Below, one piece after another: positions 34,698-45,828 of a stretch of DNA of 51,934 nucleotides. The notes beneath the pieces were generated by a model. The model was not told the DNA's origin, ran no database searches, and worked only from the letters and a program-made list of their open reading frames with translations. The stretch is from positions 1-51,934 of the forward strand of contig JAFYNL010000029.1 in the NCBI GenBank assembly GCA_017548075.1, written 5' to 3'. Both the position numbers and the translations under genes were made by a program. Source of the DNA: Bacteroidaceae bacterium. Its GTDB lineage: Bacteria > Bacteroidota > Bacteroidia > Bacteroidales > Bacteroidaceae. The first letter of the stretch is position 1, and each line of letters opens with the position of its first letter.

Positions 34698-35546
34698 ATG
34701 AATCCTATAGCTAAAATGCAGAAGTGGATGGACTCCCCATCCGGTCAAGTATTTATGAATTACGCCTACAGCTGGGGTGCTGCAGTCGTGGTTTTGGGTG
34801 CATTGTTCAAGCTGACACACATTCCTGGAGCCAACTTGATACTGTTCATCAGTATGATAACTGAGGTATTGGTCTTCTTCATCTCCGGCTTTGAGAAGAC
34901 GTATGAAAAGGTGCCTCGCACAGAAGGTGAAGGTGCCGTTGCTGGAGGACAGGCAATTGTTGTTGCCGGCGGCTCTGCCCTTCCCGAAGGAGCTGAAGTG
35001 CCAGAAGGTCCGATTGTTATCGGAGGAGGAGGTCCCGCAGTTGTAGGTGGTGGCTCTATCGACCCGGATGCTTTGGCCGCAGGAACAGGTTTGAGTGCCG
35101 CTGCAGCTAACCTCGCAGCAGCAGGTCAAGCAGCTGCACAGGCTCAACTTGCTCTCGAGCAAATTCAGAATGGCGGTCCTACCGTCGATGCCAACCAGAT
35201 TAAGGCTACCGATCCTGCTTCCATCGAAGAGGCTATCACCAACTATGCTGAGGAACTCGCCGAGCTAACCGAAGTCTTCTCTCGTGTTAAGAAGCAGGCA
35301 GAACGCATGTCAACCGACAGCGAAGAAATGGAGAACCTCAACCGTTCTATTACCGGCATCGCCACTGTTTACGAGTTGCAGTTGCGTAACATCAGCAAGC
35401 AAGTCAGCACCATCGAGCAGATTGATGAGCAGACACGCCGTATGGCTCAGCAGATTGAGGAACTTAACAACGTCTATGCACGCATGATTAAGGCCCTCAC
35501 TGTCAACATGAAAGCTGTGCCCGGCACAGAAGAAAGCGAGAAATAA
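34698..35546 (+). CDS. gldL: T9SS inner-membrane motor protein GldL/PorL
   Basis: The 282-residue protein has two membrane helices (about 18-38 and 45-65), which in this family carry the proton-conducting part of the motor with GldM. The region about 75-160 is an unusual run rich in Gly, Ala, Pro and Val. It is followed by a helical coiled-coil-like part (about 175-280) that begins near PASIEEAITNYAEELAELTE. It lies 46 bases after gldK. Confidence 0.92.
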   Translation: MNPIAKMQKWMDSPSGQVFMNYAYSWGAAVVVLGALFKLTHIPGANLILFISMITEVLVFFISGFEKTYEKVPRTEGEGAVAGGQAIVVAGGSALPEGAEVPEGPIVIGGGGPAVVGGGSIDPDALAAGTGLSAAAANLAAAGQAAAQAQLALEQIQNGGPTVDANQIKATDPASIEEAITNYAEELAELTEVFSRVKKQAERMSTDSEEMENLNRSITGIATVYELQLRNISKQVSTIEQIDEQTRRMAQQIEELNNVYARMIKALTVNMKAVPGTEESEK

Positions 35547-35604
35547 AGACTCTGAATAATCGGAAGAAACAGAGTATTCTGAATAATCAGAAAGCAATAA
35601 AGCA

Positions 35605-37170
35605 ATGCCTATAAAGAAGAAAAGGATATCCCCACGTCAGAAGATGATCAACCTGATGTACTTGGTCCTCTTGGCCATGCTGGCACTCAATGTGTCAACC
35701 GACGTACTTGAAGGTTTTTCTCTTGTGGCAGACGGACTGAAGAAAAGTACCGAGAATGCCTCTAAGGTTAACATGGGCATCTACAGCACCTTCGACCAGC
35801 AGATGAAGAACAATCCTGCAAAGGTGAAGGAATGGTACGAAAAGGCACAATATGTGCGTGGCATGAGCGACTCTCTCTACAATCTAGCAGAGGAACTCAA
35901 GGAAGCCATCGTCCGTAAGAGCGACGGCAAAAATGCCGACGTCAATAACATACAGAACCGCGAAGACTTGGAAGCCAGCACACAGGTTATGCTTGCTCCA
36001 GGCACAGGACGCGGCAAAGAACTCTACGACGCCATCAATAGCTATCGTGAACGCATCGTGCGCATGGTAACGGACAAGGAGAAGAAGAACATCATTACCA
36101 GCAACCTTGCTACCGAAGTGCCTACAAAGGCCAAGGTCCTCGGCAAGAACTGGCAAGAGTATTCCTTCGAAAACATGCCGACAGCTGCAGCTGTGACGCT
36201 TCTCACAAAGTTGCAGAACGACGTTCGTTACGCTGAAGGCGAAGTGCTTCACAACTTGGTGAGCAATATTGACGTTAAGGACATCCGTGTGAACCAACTG
36301 AATGCATACGTTATTCCTAATGCTCAAACGGTAGTTCAAGGCGGACGTTTCAGCGCACAAATCATCATGGCTGCTGTCGATACCACTCGCAGACCTACCA
36401 TTTACATTGGCGGCAAGCAGATACAAAGCGACAGAGGTTACTACGAAACGGTTTGTAGCAAGACCGGCGACTTTACTTTCAATGGTTACATAGAAATGTT
36501 GAACGGCTCTGGAGAAAAGGTTCGTCGCGACTTCTCACAAAAGTACACCGTAGTTGCTCCAAGTGCAACCGTCAGCGCAGACATCATGAATGTGCTCTAT
36601 GCAGGCTATGACAACCCGATGAGCGTCTCTGTTCCTGGCATTCCCAGCAACAAGTTGCGTGTCAGCATGACTGGCGGCAACTTCGAGCAGAAAGGCGAAG
36701 GCAAGTACAATGCACGTCCTTCAACACCAGGTACAGAAGCCGTCATCACCGTTGCAGCCGAGAGTGAAGGCCGTATGCAGGAGATGGGTAAGTTCACATT
36801 CCGCGTGCGTAAGTTGCCCGATCCTACAGCCTACATTGCCTATGCAGCCGAAGGTGGTGGCGAAGATCACTTCCGTGGCGGCGGTCTCTCGAAGCAGATA
36901 CTTATGAACACAGAAGGCATCGGTGCCTCTATTGACGATGGTTTGCTGAACATTGCCTTCCGCGTGAACAGTTTCCAAACAGTCTTCTACGACGCAATGG
37001 GCAATGCTGTTCCCTACAAGAGCAACGGCGCGAACTTCTCCGACCAACAGAAAGCGCAAATGCGTGGCCTTGCTCGTAACAAGCGATTCTACGTCACCGA
37101 CATACACGCCACAGGTCCCGACGGCATAGAACGTACGCTCGTCGGAGCCATGGAAGTCATCATAAAGTAA
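35605..37170 (+). CDS. gldM: T9SS motor shaft protein GldM/PorM
   Basis: The 521-residue protein starts with a short basic cytoplasmic end (MPIKKKRISPRQKMINLMY) and a single membrane helix (about 16-34), followed by a large periplasmic region. That region includes the helical bundle (about 40-220) and several beta domains up to the C-terminus, as in the known GldM shaft. It couples proton flow through GldL to the ring of GldK and GldN. It lies 58 bases after gldL. Confidence 0.93.
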   Translation: MPIKKKRISPRQKMINLMYLVLLAMLALNVSTDVLEGFSLVADGLKKSTENASKVNMGIYSTFDQQMKNNPAKVKEWYEKAQYVRGMSDSLYNLAEELKEAIVRKSDGKNADVNNIQNREDLEASTQVMLAPGTGRGKELYDAINSYRERIVRMVTDKEKKNIITSNLATEVPTKAKVLGKNWQEYSFENMPTAAAVTLLTKLQNDVRYAEGEVLHNLVSNIDVKDIRVNQLNAYVIPNAQTVVQGGRFSAQIIMAAVDTTRRPTIYIGGKQIQSDRGYYETVCSKTGDFTFNGYIEMLNGSGEKVRRDFSQKYTVVAPSATVSADIMNVLYAGYDNPMSVSVPGIPSNKLRVSMTGGNFEQKGEGKYNARPSTPGTEAVITVAAESEGRMQEMGKFTFRVRKLPDPTAYIAYAAEGGGEDHFRGGGLSKQILMNTEGIGASIDDGLLNIAFRVNSFQTVFYDAMGNAVPYKSNGANFSDQQKAQMRGLARNKRFYVTDIHATGPDGIERTLVGAMEVIIK

Positions 37171-37192
37171 TAACAAGAATAAAGATAAAGCT

Positions 37193-38251
37193 ATGAAGCG
37201 CATACTTTCTTTCATAACGGTCACACTTCTTCTATCAAGTGTTGCAATGGCACAGCCCGCAAAGACTCGTGCTGCAGCGACTCAAAAGACAGAACAGGCA
37301 GGAAAAACCAATGCTACTGACCGTGCATCGCTTATGTTTCCCACCACGGCTGTCATGCCAGAAGATGTGATTTGGAAGCGTGATATCTATCGTCAACTTG
37401 ACTTAACGAAGGACAAGAACGCTCCTATGTATTATCCTGTAGAGCCTATGGGAAGGCAGGTGAACCTTTTCACCTACTTGTTCCGCCTTATTCTTACGGG
37501 CCGCATCAACGCTTACACCTATAAGTTGGATGGCAATGAGTCGTTCGACGAAAAGGATAAGTTGCCTGTGAAGGACTTGCTGGAACGCTACGGCATCTAT
37601 TACGAAGAGAACGGAGGCAAGCTGACTGTGGCCGATAGCGATGTTCCTAGTGCTGAAGCAACTCGCTACTACCTCAAGGAGAGCATTTATATGGACCAAC
37701 GCACAGGTACCTTCTCGACAAAGGTAACTGCTCTTTGTCCCGTTCTTATGCGTGGAGCTGATGAGTTCAGTACTGATGCAACACCTTACCCTCTCTTCTG
37801 GGTTAACTACGACGACATTGCTCCCTGGCTTGCGAAACTGCCCATGATGCCCAGCGACTTGAATAACGTCACCAATATGACTGCGGATGATTACTTCGCC
37901 ATGAATCGCTACGACGGTAAAATCTACAAGACCAACAATATGCAAGGCAAGATGCTTAGCAACTATTGCGAGACCGATAGCGACCTTGTGGCTGAGCAGA
38001 AGCGCATTGAGAAGCAGATTGATGACTTCGAGAAGAACGTTTGGGGAAGTGGTTTCTTGCCCGACACAACCAAGAAGGACAGCCTTGATGCCGAGATGGC
38101 TGCAAAGGAAGCAAAAGCCGCAAAGAAGCCTGTCTTCGGTAACAGCCGTTCGTCAAAGGCAAACAACGAAGGTACAACTACAAGAAAAGAGAGGGAAGAA
38201 GCTCCTGCCAACGCTTCTCCTCGCGTAAGTGCCCGTCGTCAAAGAAGGTAA
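37193..38251 (+). CDS. gldN: T9SS ring protein GldN/PorN
   Basis: The 352-residue protein has a signal peptide (about 1-20) and the central GldN domain, with VIWKRDIYRQLDL and NLFTYLFRLILTGRI near its start. It partners GldK in the T9SS ring. The last 60 residues are basic and low in complexity and end RRQRR, like the tail of GldK. It lies 22 bases after gldM and is the last gene of the operon, followed by a terminator. Confidence 0.92.
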   Translation: MKRILSFITVTLLLSSVAMAQPAKTRAAATQKTEQAGKTNATDRASLMFPTTAVMPEDVIWKRDIYRQLDLTKDKNAPMYYPVEPMGRQVNLFTYLFRLILTGRINAYTYKLDGNESFDEKDKLPVKDLLERYGIYYEENGGKLTVADSDVPSAEATRYYLKESIYMDQRTGTFSTKVTALCPVLMRGADEFSTDATPYPLFWVNYDDIAPWLAKLPMMPSDLNNVTNMTADDYFAMNRYDGKIYKTNNMQGKMLSNYCETDSDLVAEQKRIEKQIDDFEKNVWGSGFLPDTTKKDSLDAEMAAKEAKAAKKPVFGNSRSSKANNEGTTTRKEREEAPANASPRVSARRQRR

Positions 38252-38276
38252 GTAAAACAATCATTTATATAAAGAG

Positions 38277-38312
38277 AGCCCCCTGCGGAAGTTTCGCAAG
38301 GGGCTTTCTTTG
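38277..38312. terminator. Terminator between gldN and groEL
   Basis: AGCCCC (38277-38282) pairs with GGGGCT (38300-38305), with further pairs in the arms (CTGCG with CGCA), followed by TTCTTTG on the plus strand and A/T-rich sequence on the minus side. It serves two convergent operons. Confidence 0.8.
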
Positions 38313-38333
38313 TTATTTAGACTCGTGATGTTT

Positions 38334-39977
<1,644 letters not shown>

Positions 39978-40005
39978 CTACTTTATTAAGATCTAACGTT
40001 ACGAA

Positions 40006-40278
40006 TTACGAAAGAATAGCCACAACGTCGCTCTGACGCATGATAAGATACTTCTTTCCCTCAATCTCTACCTCAGTTCCAGCGTACTTTCCATAGAGGA
40101 CTTCATCGCCTTGCTTGAGGACCATCTCTTCGTCCTTGGTGCCATTACCAACGGCAACAATAGTGCCCTTCAAGGGCTTCTCCTTAGCGGTATCGGGGAT
40201 GATGATGCCGCCAACTGTCTTTGTCTCTGCAGGAGCGGGCTCGATGAGCACGCGGTCTGCTAATGGTTTTACGTTCAT
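40006..40278 (-). CDS. groS: Co-chaperonin GroES
   Basis: The 90-residue protein contains the GroES beta-barrel, with [12 protein letters not shown] at the start and the mobile loop [17 protein letters not shown] (18-34) that contacts GroEL. It caps the GroEL ring during folding. It is the first gene of the groES-groEL operon. No CIRCE element (TTAGCACTC-N9-GAGTGCTAA) was found, but another inverted repeat lies upstream at 40326-40355. Confidence 0.96.
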   Translation of the reverse strand: MNVKPLADRVLIEPAPAETKTVGGIIIPDTAKEKPLKGTIVAVGNGTKDEEMVLKQGDEVLYGKYAGTEVEIEGKKYLIMRQSDVVAILS

Positions 40279-40325
40279 TGTCTTATTTAGTTAATTAATT
40301 AAACATTCCACATTCTTATATACAA

Positions 40326-40355
40326 AGTGCGTGCCAAACTGATTCGACACGCACT
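40326..40355. promoter_or_regulatory. Inverted repeat upstream of groES
   Basis: AGTGCGTG (40326-40333) and CACGCACT (40348-40355) are perfect inverse arms separated by 14 bases. It lies 48 bases before the groES ATG, a place suited to an operator, or it may serve as the terminator of the YfhO-type gene (T-rich sequence follows on the minus strand). The choice is open. Confidence 0.5.
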
Positions 40356-40406
40356 ATTTTCTGTCACGACTGACATAATTTCATAGAGGAACTCGTTCCT
40401 GTCAAA

Positions 40407-40512
40407 AACGACCTGCAGTTAAGTTTCAAACGTAACACGTTAACTTTGCAATCATAACACGTTAAAATCGCCAACGTAACACGTTAAGTTTGGCAACTTA
40501 ACTGGGGTTGTT
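40407..40512. repeat. 22-base-unit palindromic array, copy E
   Basis: Read from the minus strand the copy begins with a perfect cap AACAACCCCAGTTA (40499-40512). Units with TTAACGTGTTACG or TTAACGTGTTATG follow, and a closing cap ends near 40407-40421. TACGTTTG lies on the minus strand at 40427-40434, directed at groES. The first 15 bases double as the last four codons (Asn-Asn-Pro-Ser) and the stop of the YfhO-type gene. Confidence 0.92.
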
Positions 40513-43056
40513 TTGTTTCTTCCTGTAGAGACTGATTCCGAGCAGAGCAATAAGCATCAGAGCAAGGAGTGCCAAAGCCCCATAGGCAACGGCTTCCGTG
40601 ATGTGGACAGTCTGCGGATCGAAGGTCATGATAACCTCGTGTTCTCCTGCAGGAACCTTGATGGCTCGAAGCACATAATTGGCTCTTGCAATCTCCGTCT
40701 CCTGTCCATCAATAGAGCAAGTCCAGCCAGGATAGTAGATTTCGCTCAGGACAACTACCCCACCCTTTTGGCTCTTGACCTTATACGAAAGGCGATTGGC
40801 CTCGTAATTGGTGAGTTCAACTGTGGAAGTCTCCGTAGTGTCGTTCTCCAAAGTCTCTGTTCCAAGCACACCTTCGAACTGCTTATCCACTACTGCAACC
40901 TTTCTGAGGTCGGCATTATGAAGAGCCGCAATCTCTGCATCGGCATCTGGAACATACTCTATTTGCTCGACAAACCAGCCGTTTCCTTGTGCCCATGGAT
41001 TCTGGACAGGCAGTTTGCCGTTGTCCTTCAAAGGCACGATAACGTACTTTGTGTTGAGCATATTGAGGACAGAGAAAAGACTGTCTCCATTGCAAGCCTC
41101 GAGATGACCACCAGTTTCAGCAACTGCTTGATTGATCCTACCCATTTCTCCTTGCAGATGCTCCTCGATAAGTTCTTGATAACGACGTAGTTTGGCAGGA
41201 TGATAGCCACCTATGCTCTTGTGATAGAACGAGGTTGTATTGTCGTTGAAAGTGCTCACACTCAGGTTCAGAACACGATAATATGTGTCTGTATCTTGGC
41301 AGATAATGCGGTCAGCCTCAGTCTGAGGGAAAGCCTGAGCATTTGTCTGTGGACGAGAGAACATTCCGTCGTTGAGGTAACGCTTGTTCACGCCCCACAT
41401 ATCAACCAGACAAAGCAGAATGATACCTGCAATCATCGGAGTGCTTTTCAACTTTCCAAAGCGATATGCAAGCAGAAGAATCGTGCCGATAGCCACAACG
41501 ATAAAGCTCCTCAAAGCATCCGAAGTGAACATAGCTCTGCGCATTTCGCTCATATTCGACAAGATTTGTCCCACCATTTCCTGTGGAATGAGACCTGCCG
41601 AAACATATTGTTGCATATACATCTGATCGGAGGTTGAGATGTAATTGCCAAAGAAAACATCGGGCATAAGCCAGAAGAGCAGAGCCAGACCTCCAGTCAG
41701 AGCGAAACTAATAGTAATATAATGTACGCGCGAGATATGGTCCTCTTTGCCACGAAGGCAGTCGGGATTGGTCACAATCTCTTTCAAAGCGAGCATAGCA
41801 AGCAAAGGAATCGTGAATTCTGCAATAACGAGAATGCTCGCAACTGTGCGGAACTTATCGTACATGGGCACATAATCGAGGAAGAAGTCCGTGAATCCCA
41901 TGAAGTTCTTACCCCATGAAAGCAGGATGCTCAGGGCAGTTGCAGCTACGAGACACCACTTCATCGGACCTTTCACAATGAAGAATCCGAGCCAGAAGAG
42001 CATGAGAACAAAGGCTCCGACATATACTGGTCCGCTTGTTCCAGGCTGCTCTCCCCAATACTGAGTAAAGGCTCGATAAATGGGAGCAAACGTCGAATTG
42101 GCCTTCTTCATTGCCGTCTTGTTGTCGGCAAGCAATTGACTCGCGCCACCTTTGGTGTTTGGAACGAGCAACGTAAAAGTCTCTCCTATTCCATACGACC
42201 ACATAGTAATGTAACTACGCTCAAGTCCGCTTGTGGTCTGGTCTGCAGGATCTTTCGTCTTTTGCGTGAGTTCGCTCTTCCCACGCATGCTTTCCTTGCT
42301 GTATTCCCAAGTGTGATAGAGGTTGCTCAGGTTGATGCAAACGCCCAAGATACCGCCGATAGCGAAGCAAAGAGTTCCCTTCAGCCACTTCGTAAACGTC
42401 TTCTGTCGAATCGCATCAATCAGGAAAGCGAGCGACATCAAACCGATGACGAACAGGAAGTAGTAGCTCATCTGAACATGATTGCTCAGGACTTGCATCG
42501 CCGTAAAGAAGCCCGTCACAACGATTCCCAGCAAGTATTTGCCTCTGTAACACAGCACCATACCTCCGATGGTTGGCGGAATGAAGCTGAGCGTCAGGAG
42601 TTTCCAGATGTGTCCTGCTTGTATGATGATGAAGTAGTAACTGCTGAAGGCCCAAAGAACTGCACCAAGAGCCGCCATCCAAACGCGGAAGTCGAATGCT
42701 CTGAGCATAATGTAGAAGCCTAGCAACATCATAAAGACGTAAGCGGCATAGGCTGAGAGACCTGGAAGTCCGAGTTGATAGACGCGTTCCAACGAACTCA
42801 AAGTCTCAGTACTGCGATAGCTGGGACTCATCTGATAAGTGGGCATTCCGCAGAAGAGCGTGTTTGTCCAACGAGTACGCTCGCCATTGTGAGTGGCTCT
42901 GTACTGGTCCATCTCCACACCACTACCGACACCTCCAGTATGGTCGTGTCCCGTAAGAACCAGACCATCACGGATTGGCACGATGAAATACATTACGCTG
43001 ACGGCCACAAAGAACAGGACAGCCAGCAAATCGGGAAGAATCTTCTTATAGTTCAT
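40498..43056 (-). CDS. YfhO-family multi-pass membrane protein
   Basis: The 852-residue protein has about a dozen or more membrane segments spread over residues 10-600, a soluble region of about 200 residues (about 600-810), and a last segment near 820-840. It resembles the YfhO family of GT-C-like membrane proteins, which are thought to transfer or modify sugars on cell-envelope polymers. The early motif HDHTGG and the aromatic-rich loops fit the family. The final codons (Asn-Asn-Pro-Ser-stop) come from the repeat element at 40407-40512. It lies downstream of rpsO, separated by a terminator. Confidence 0.8.
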   Translation of the reverse strand: MNYKKILPDLLAVLFFVAVSVMYFIVPIRDGLVLTGHDHTGGVGSGVEMDQYRATHNGERTRWTNTLFCGMPTYQMSPSYRSTETLSSLERVYQLGLPGLSAYAAYVFMMLLGFYIMLRAFDFRVWMAALGAVLWAFSSYYFIIIQAGHIWKLLTLSFIPPTIGGMVLCYRGKYLLGIVVTGFFTAMQVLSNHVQMSYYFLFVIGLMSLAFLIDAIRQKTFTKWLKGTLCFAIGGILGVCINLSNLYHTWEYSKESMRGKSELTQKTKDPADQTTSGLERSYITMWSYGIGETFTLLVPNTKGGASQLLADNKTAMKKANSTFAPIYRAFTQYWGEQPGTSGPVYVGAFVLMLFWLGFFIVKGPMKWCLVAATALSILLSWGKNFMGFTDFFLDYVPMYDKFRTVASILVIAEFTIPLLAMLALKEIVTNPDCLRGKEDHISRVHYITISFALTGGLALLFWLMPDVFFGNYISTSDQMYMQQYVSAGLIPQEMVGQILSNMSEMRRAMFTSDALRSFIVVAIGTILLLAYRFGKLKSTPMIAGIILLCLVDMWGVNKRYLNDGMFSRPQTNAQAFPQTEADRIICQDTDTYYRVLNLSVSTFNDNTTSFYHKSIGGYHPAKLRRYQELIEEHLQGEMGRINQAVAETGGHLEACNGDSLFSVLNMLNTKYVIVPLKDNGKLPVQNPWAQGNGWFVEQIEYVPDADAEIAALHNADLRKVAVVDKQFEGVLGTETLENDTTETSTVELTNYEANRLSYKVKSQKGGVVVLSEIYYPGWTCSIDGQETEIARANYVLRAIKVPAGEHEVIMTFDPQTVHITEAVAYGALALLALMLIALLGISLYRKKQNNPS

Positions 43057-43077
43057 AATCCTTAATTAATCAATGGA

Positions 43078-43112
43078 AAAGGCCGCAAACCCGCTAAGGG
43101 AATGCAGCCTTT
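43078..43112 (-). terminator. Terminator of rpsO
   Basis: On the minus strand AAAGGCTGCA (43103-43112) pairs with TGCGGCCTTT (43078-43087), with one G-U pair, followed by TTCC. It separates rpsO from the YfhO-type gene. Confidence 0.7.
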
Positions 43113-43138
43113 GTTCTTTTCCAGCGGTGTTGCGTAGG

Positions 43139-43408
43139 TTATTTACGCAGGCCGAGAGCTTTGACGATTGCACGATAGCGAGTGATGTCGCGTGCCTTCA
43201 AATAGTTAAGCAAGGCACGACGCTTACCAACCAGACCTGTGAGAGCACGCTCAGTGCTGTGGTCCTTACGGTTTTGCTTCATGTGCTCGGTGAGATGGGC
43301 AATGCGGTGAGTGAACAGAGCGATTTGGCTCTCGGCACTACCTGTGTCAATTTTACCCTGACCGAACTTCTCAAAGATCTCTTCTTTCTTAGCTGAATCT
43401 AAGTACAT
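43139..43408 (-). CDS. rpsO: Ribosomal protein S15
   Basis: The protein has 89 residues from the ATG at 43408, the usual length of S15. An extension to 43450 has no support. It shows the family signature GSAESQIALFTHRIAHLTEHMKQNRKDH split across residues 23-50 and the C-terminal RRALLNYLKARD. It binds 16S rRNA in the small subunit. It has its own promoter and terminator. Confidence 0.97.
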   Translation of the reverse strand: MYLDSAKKEEIFEKFGQGKIDTGSAESQIALFTHRIAHLTEHMKQNRKDHSTERALTGLVGKRRALLNYLKARDITRYRAIVKALGLRK

Positions 43409-43482
43409 AATGTTTTGTGTTATGTGTTGAACTTGTTTGTCGAACAGCACCTCTCGTCGGCACTGTTTCGCAAATGCGGGTG

Positions 43483-43513
43483 CAAAGGTAAGAATTTATT
43501 TCGAACCGACAAA
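43483..43513 (-). promoter_or_regulatory. Promoter of rpsO
   Basis: On the minus strand TACCTTTG (43483-43490) is preceded at about 19 bases by TTG (43510-43512). Transcription would start near 43476, about 68 bases before the ATG. Confidence 0.7.
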
Positions 43514-43557
43514 CAAAACTGCCAACTTTTTGTCTCTCAAAACAAAGTTTTGCAACT

Positions 43558-44007
43558 TTAGGAACTTGAGGGCAGGATTTCTCGCAAGGGAATCATGACG
43601 AATTCCCGCTCTTTCATTCGAGGATGAGGAAGGGTTAGTTTGGGTGTGGAAAGCTCCAAATCGTCGTACATAAGCAGGTCAATGTCGATAGGTCGGTCGT
43701 GATAGACGCCGTTCCTCGATTTTCGCTTACGTCCCAACTCTCGTTCTATTTGCTGAGTTGTTTCGAGACATTGTTCAGGAGAAAGTGTTGTGAGCACCAA
43801 ACAAGCTGCATTCAGGAACGGATGCTTGCTTTTGAAACCCCAAGGCTCGGTCTCGATGAAGGATGAAACGCGCTGAACCTCGCCCACTCGCTCCCCAATA
43901 AGAGCAATTGCGCGATTCAGCATATCTTCTCTGTCACCCAGATTCGAGCCAAGAGATAAATAGAGTTCCACTCCCTTAGGGGAACTTGAGGAAGTCTCCT
44001 TAGTCAT
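43558..44007 (-). CDS. folK: 2-amino-4-hydroxy-6-hydroxymethyldihydropteridine pyrophosphokinase
   Basis: The 149-residue protein has the HPPK motifs [28 protein letters not shown] and the magnesium- and substrate-binding [11 protein letters not shown], then [16 protein letters not shown]. It transfers pyrophosphate from ATP to the pterin alcohol in folate synthesis. It overlaps the end of queA by 8 bases and is the last gene of the long minus-strand operon. No clear terminator follows before the rpsO promoter. Confidence 0.94.
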   Translation of the reverse strand: MTKETSSSSPKGVELYLSLGSNLGDREDMLNRAIALIGERVGEVQRVSSFIETEPWGFKSKHPFLNAACLVLTTLSPEQCLETTQQIERELGRKRKSRNGVYHDRPIDIDLLMYDDLELSTPKLTLPHPRMKEREFVMIPLREILPSSS

Positions 44008-45082
44008 TGATAATCAACATCGCATCGCCGTAAGGACCAAAGCGATAGCGTTTTTCGGGATCGTTCTCGTTGTAGCGAAGTGCCTCCTTATATGCCTTCA
44101 TGATGAGGTCGTAACCACCGAAAGCACAGGTCAGCATGAGCAAAGTGCTGTATGGCATGTAGAAGTTCGCTATCATAGCATCAGCCAAGTGGAAGTCGTA
44201 AGGTGGGAAGATGAAGCGGTTCGTCCAGCCATGGAACTCCTTCAACTGTCCGTCGGTAGAAACCGCAGTCTCGAGAACGCGCTGAACAGTAGTGCCGACT
44301 GCCACGATTTTATGTCCCTCTTCGTGAGCTTTGTTGATGATGTCGCAAGCCTCTTGGCTGGCATGCATTTCCTCGCTGTCCATTTTGTGCTTCGTTAGAT
44401 CTTCCACATCTATCTCGCGGAAGTTGCTAAGTCCGCAATGAAGAGTAACGAAAGCGAAGTCGATGCCCTTGATTTCCATCATCTTCATCAACTGAGGAGA
44501 GAAGTGCAGACCTGCCGTTGGAGCCGTCACAGCTCCCTCTTTTTCGGCAAAGATTGTCTGGAAATTCTCCGCATCCTCGGGCAAAACATCTCGACCAAGT
44601 ATCTGTTTGGGGATAGGAGCCTCGCCAAGAGCGAAGAGAGCGCGTTTGAACTCATCGTGCGTTCCATCGAAGAGGAAACGAAGTGTGCGGCCTCGACTGG
44701 TAGTATTGTCAATCACCTCGGCTACCATCGACTCGTCTTCGCCAAAATAAAGCTTGTTGCCAATACGAATCTTGCGAGCAGGATCGACCAAAACGTCCCA
44801 AAGGCGCATGTCCTTGTTCAGTTCGCGAAGCAGGAATACCTCAATCTTTGCACCCGTTTTCTCCTTGTTTCCGTACAGACGAGCTGGGAAGACTTTGGTG
44901 TCGTTGAACACGAAAACGTCCTTCTCATTGAAGTATTTGAGCACTTCGCGGAAAGAATCGTAATGCGTTATCCTTTCACTCTTAGCGTGGATGACCATTA
45001 GACGGCAATCATCGCGAAACGGCGTAGGTTCCTTTGCGATACGGTCATCAGTTAGTTTGTACTTGAATTGTTGTAATTTCAT
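44000..45082 (-). CDS. queA: S-adenosylmethionine:tRNA ribosyltransferase-isomerase
   Basis: The protein has 360 residues from the ATG at 45082 ([19 protein letters not shown]). An upstream frame extension to 45202 overlaps truB and was rejected. QueA motifs include [34 protein letters not shown] and the C-terminal [12 protein letters not shown]. It adds the ribosyl part of S-adenosylmethionine to preQ1 in tRNA on the route to queuosine. It begins 22 bases after the truB stop. Confidence 0.94.
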   Translation of the reverse strand: MKLQQFKYKLTDDRIAKEPTPFRDDCRLMVIHAKSERITHYDSFREVLKYFNEKDVFVFNDTKVFPARLYGNKEKTGAKIEVFLLRELNKDMRLWDVLVDPARKIRIGNKLYFGEDESMVAEVIDNTTSRGRTLRFLFDGTHDEFKRALFALGEAPIPKQILGRDVLPEDAENFQTIFAEKEGAVTAPTAGLHFSPQLMKMMEIKGIDFAFVTLHCGLSNFREIDVEDLTKHKMDSEEMHASQEACDIINKAHEEGHKIVAVGTTVQRVLETAVSTDGQLKEFHGWTNRFIFPPYDFHLADAMIANFYMPYSTLLMLTCAFGGYDLIMKAYKEALRYNENDPEKRYRFGPYGDAMLIIND

Positions 45083-45104
45083 ATCTGTTGTTTTTTGTTT
45101 GATT

Positions 45105-45824
45105 CTAAAGGTCTTCGAGCGACGAAGTGTCGATCTCTTGCTTATCCAGCCATTCGGGGAAGTCCTCAACCTGCATGCAATCTTCCACTCTGACGTCCCC
45201 AACTCTGGTTCTTCGAAGGGCTATGAGGTGAGCGCCGCTACCCAAAGCCTCTCCAATGTCGCGAGCCAAAGCCCGAATATATGTGCCTTTGCTGCAAACC
45301 ACGCGAATTGTGGCCTGCATTTTCTCATGGTTGAAGTCGAGAAGCTCTATCTCATCTATGACGAGCACCTTTGGTTTGAGCTCCACTTCCCTACCCTTTC
45401 TGGCCAGATCGTAAGCGCGCTTGCCATCAATCTTGCAAGCCGAGAAAGCTGGCGGAACTTGTTCTATTCGTCCGAGGAAGCGGTTCAAAGTCTCGCGGAC
45501 TAAGGCCTCGTTGATGTGCTCGGTTGGGAAAGTCTGGTCGATTGGTTTCTCGAGGTCGTAGCTTGGAGTTGTTGCTCCGAATTGAAGCGTTGCCACATAC
45601 TCCTTGACATGCGCCTGAAGTTCATCGATTCGCTTCGTTGCCTTGCCCGTGCAAACCACCATTACTCCAGTTGCCAACGGATCGAGCGTGCCTGCATGAC
45701 CGACCTTGAGCTTTTTAACGCCGAGGCGGTGACACAACTGACTCCTTATCTTAGCGACAAGATTGAAGCTTGTCCAAGTCAGAGGCTTATCGAAGCACAG
45801 TATCTCTCCCTTGATGAAATCCAT
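45105..45824 (-). CDS. truB: tRNA pseudouridine-55 synthase
   Basis: The 239-residue protein starts with [15 protein letters not shown] and contains [15 protein letters not shown], with the catalytic Asp48. Later motifs [13 protein letters not shown] and [13 protein letters not shown] follow. It makes pseudouridine 55 in the T-loop of tRNAs. It lies 4 bases after uppP. Confidence 0.95.
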   Translation of the reverse strand: MDFIKGEILCFDKPLTWTSFNLVAKIRSQLCHRLGVKKLKVGHAGTLDPLATGVMVVCTGKATKRIDELQAHVKEYVATLQFGATTPSYDLEKPIDQTFPTEHINEALVRETLNRFLGRIEQVPPAFSACKIDGKRAYDLARKGREVELKPKVLVIDEIELLDFNHEKMQATIRVVCSKGTYIRALARDIGEALGSGAHLIALRRTRVGDVRVEDCMQVEDFPEWLDKQEIDTSSLEDL

Positions 45825-45828
45825 CTCT

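Noticed and set aside
40326-40355. CIRCE operator before groES
   Set aside because: The arms do not contain TTAGCACTC/GAGTGCTAA and the spacer is 14 rather than 9 bases.
43533-43552. Hairpin CAAAAC/GTTTTG as the folK terminator
   Set aside because: The stem is only A/T-rich with a 3-base loop and no convincing T run, so it is too weak to call.
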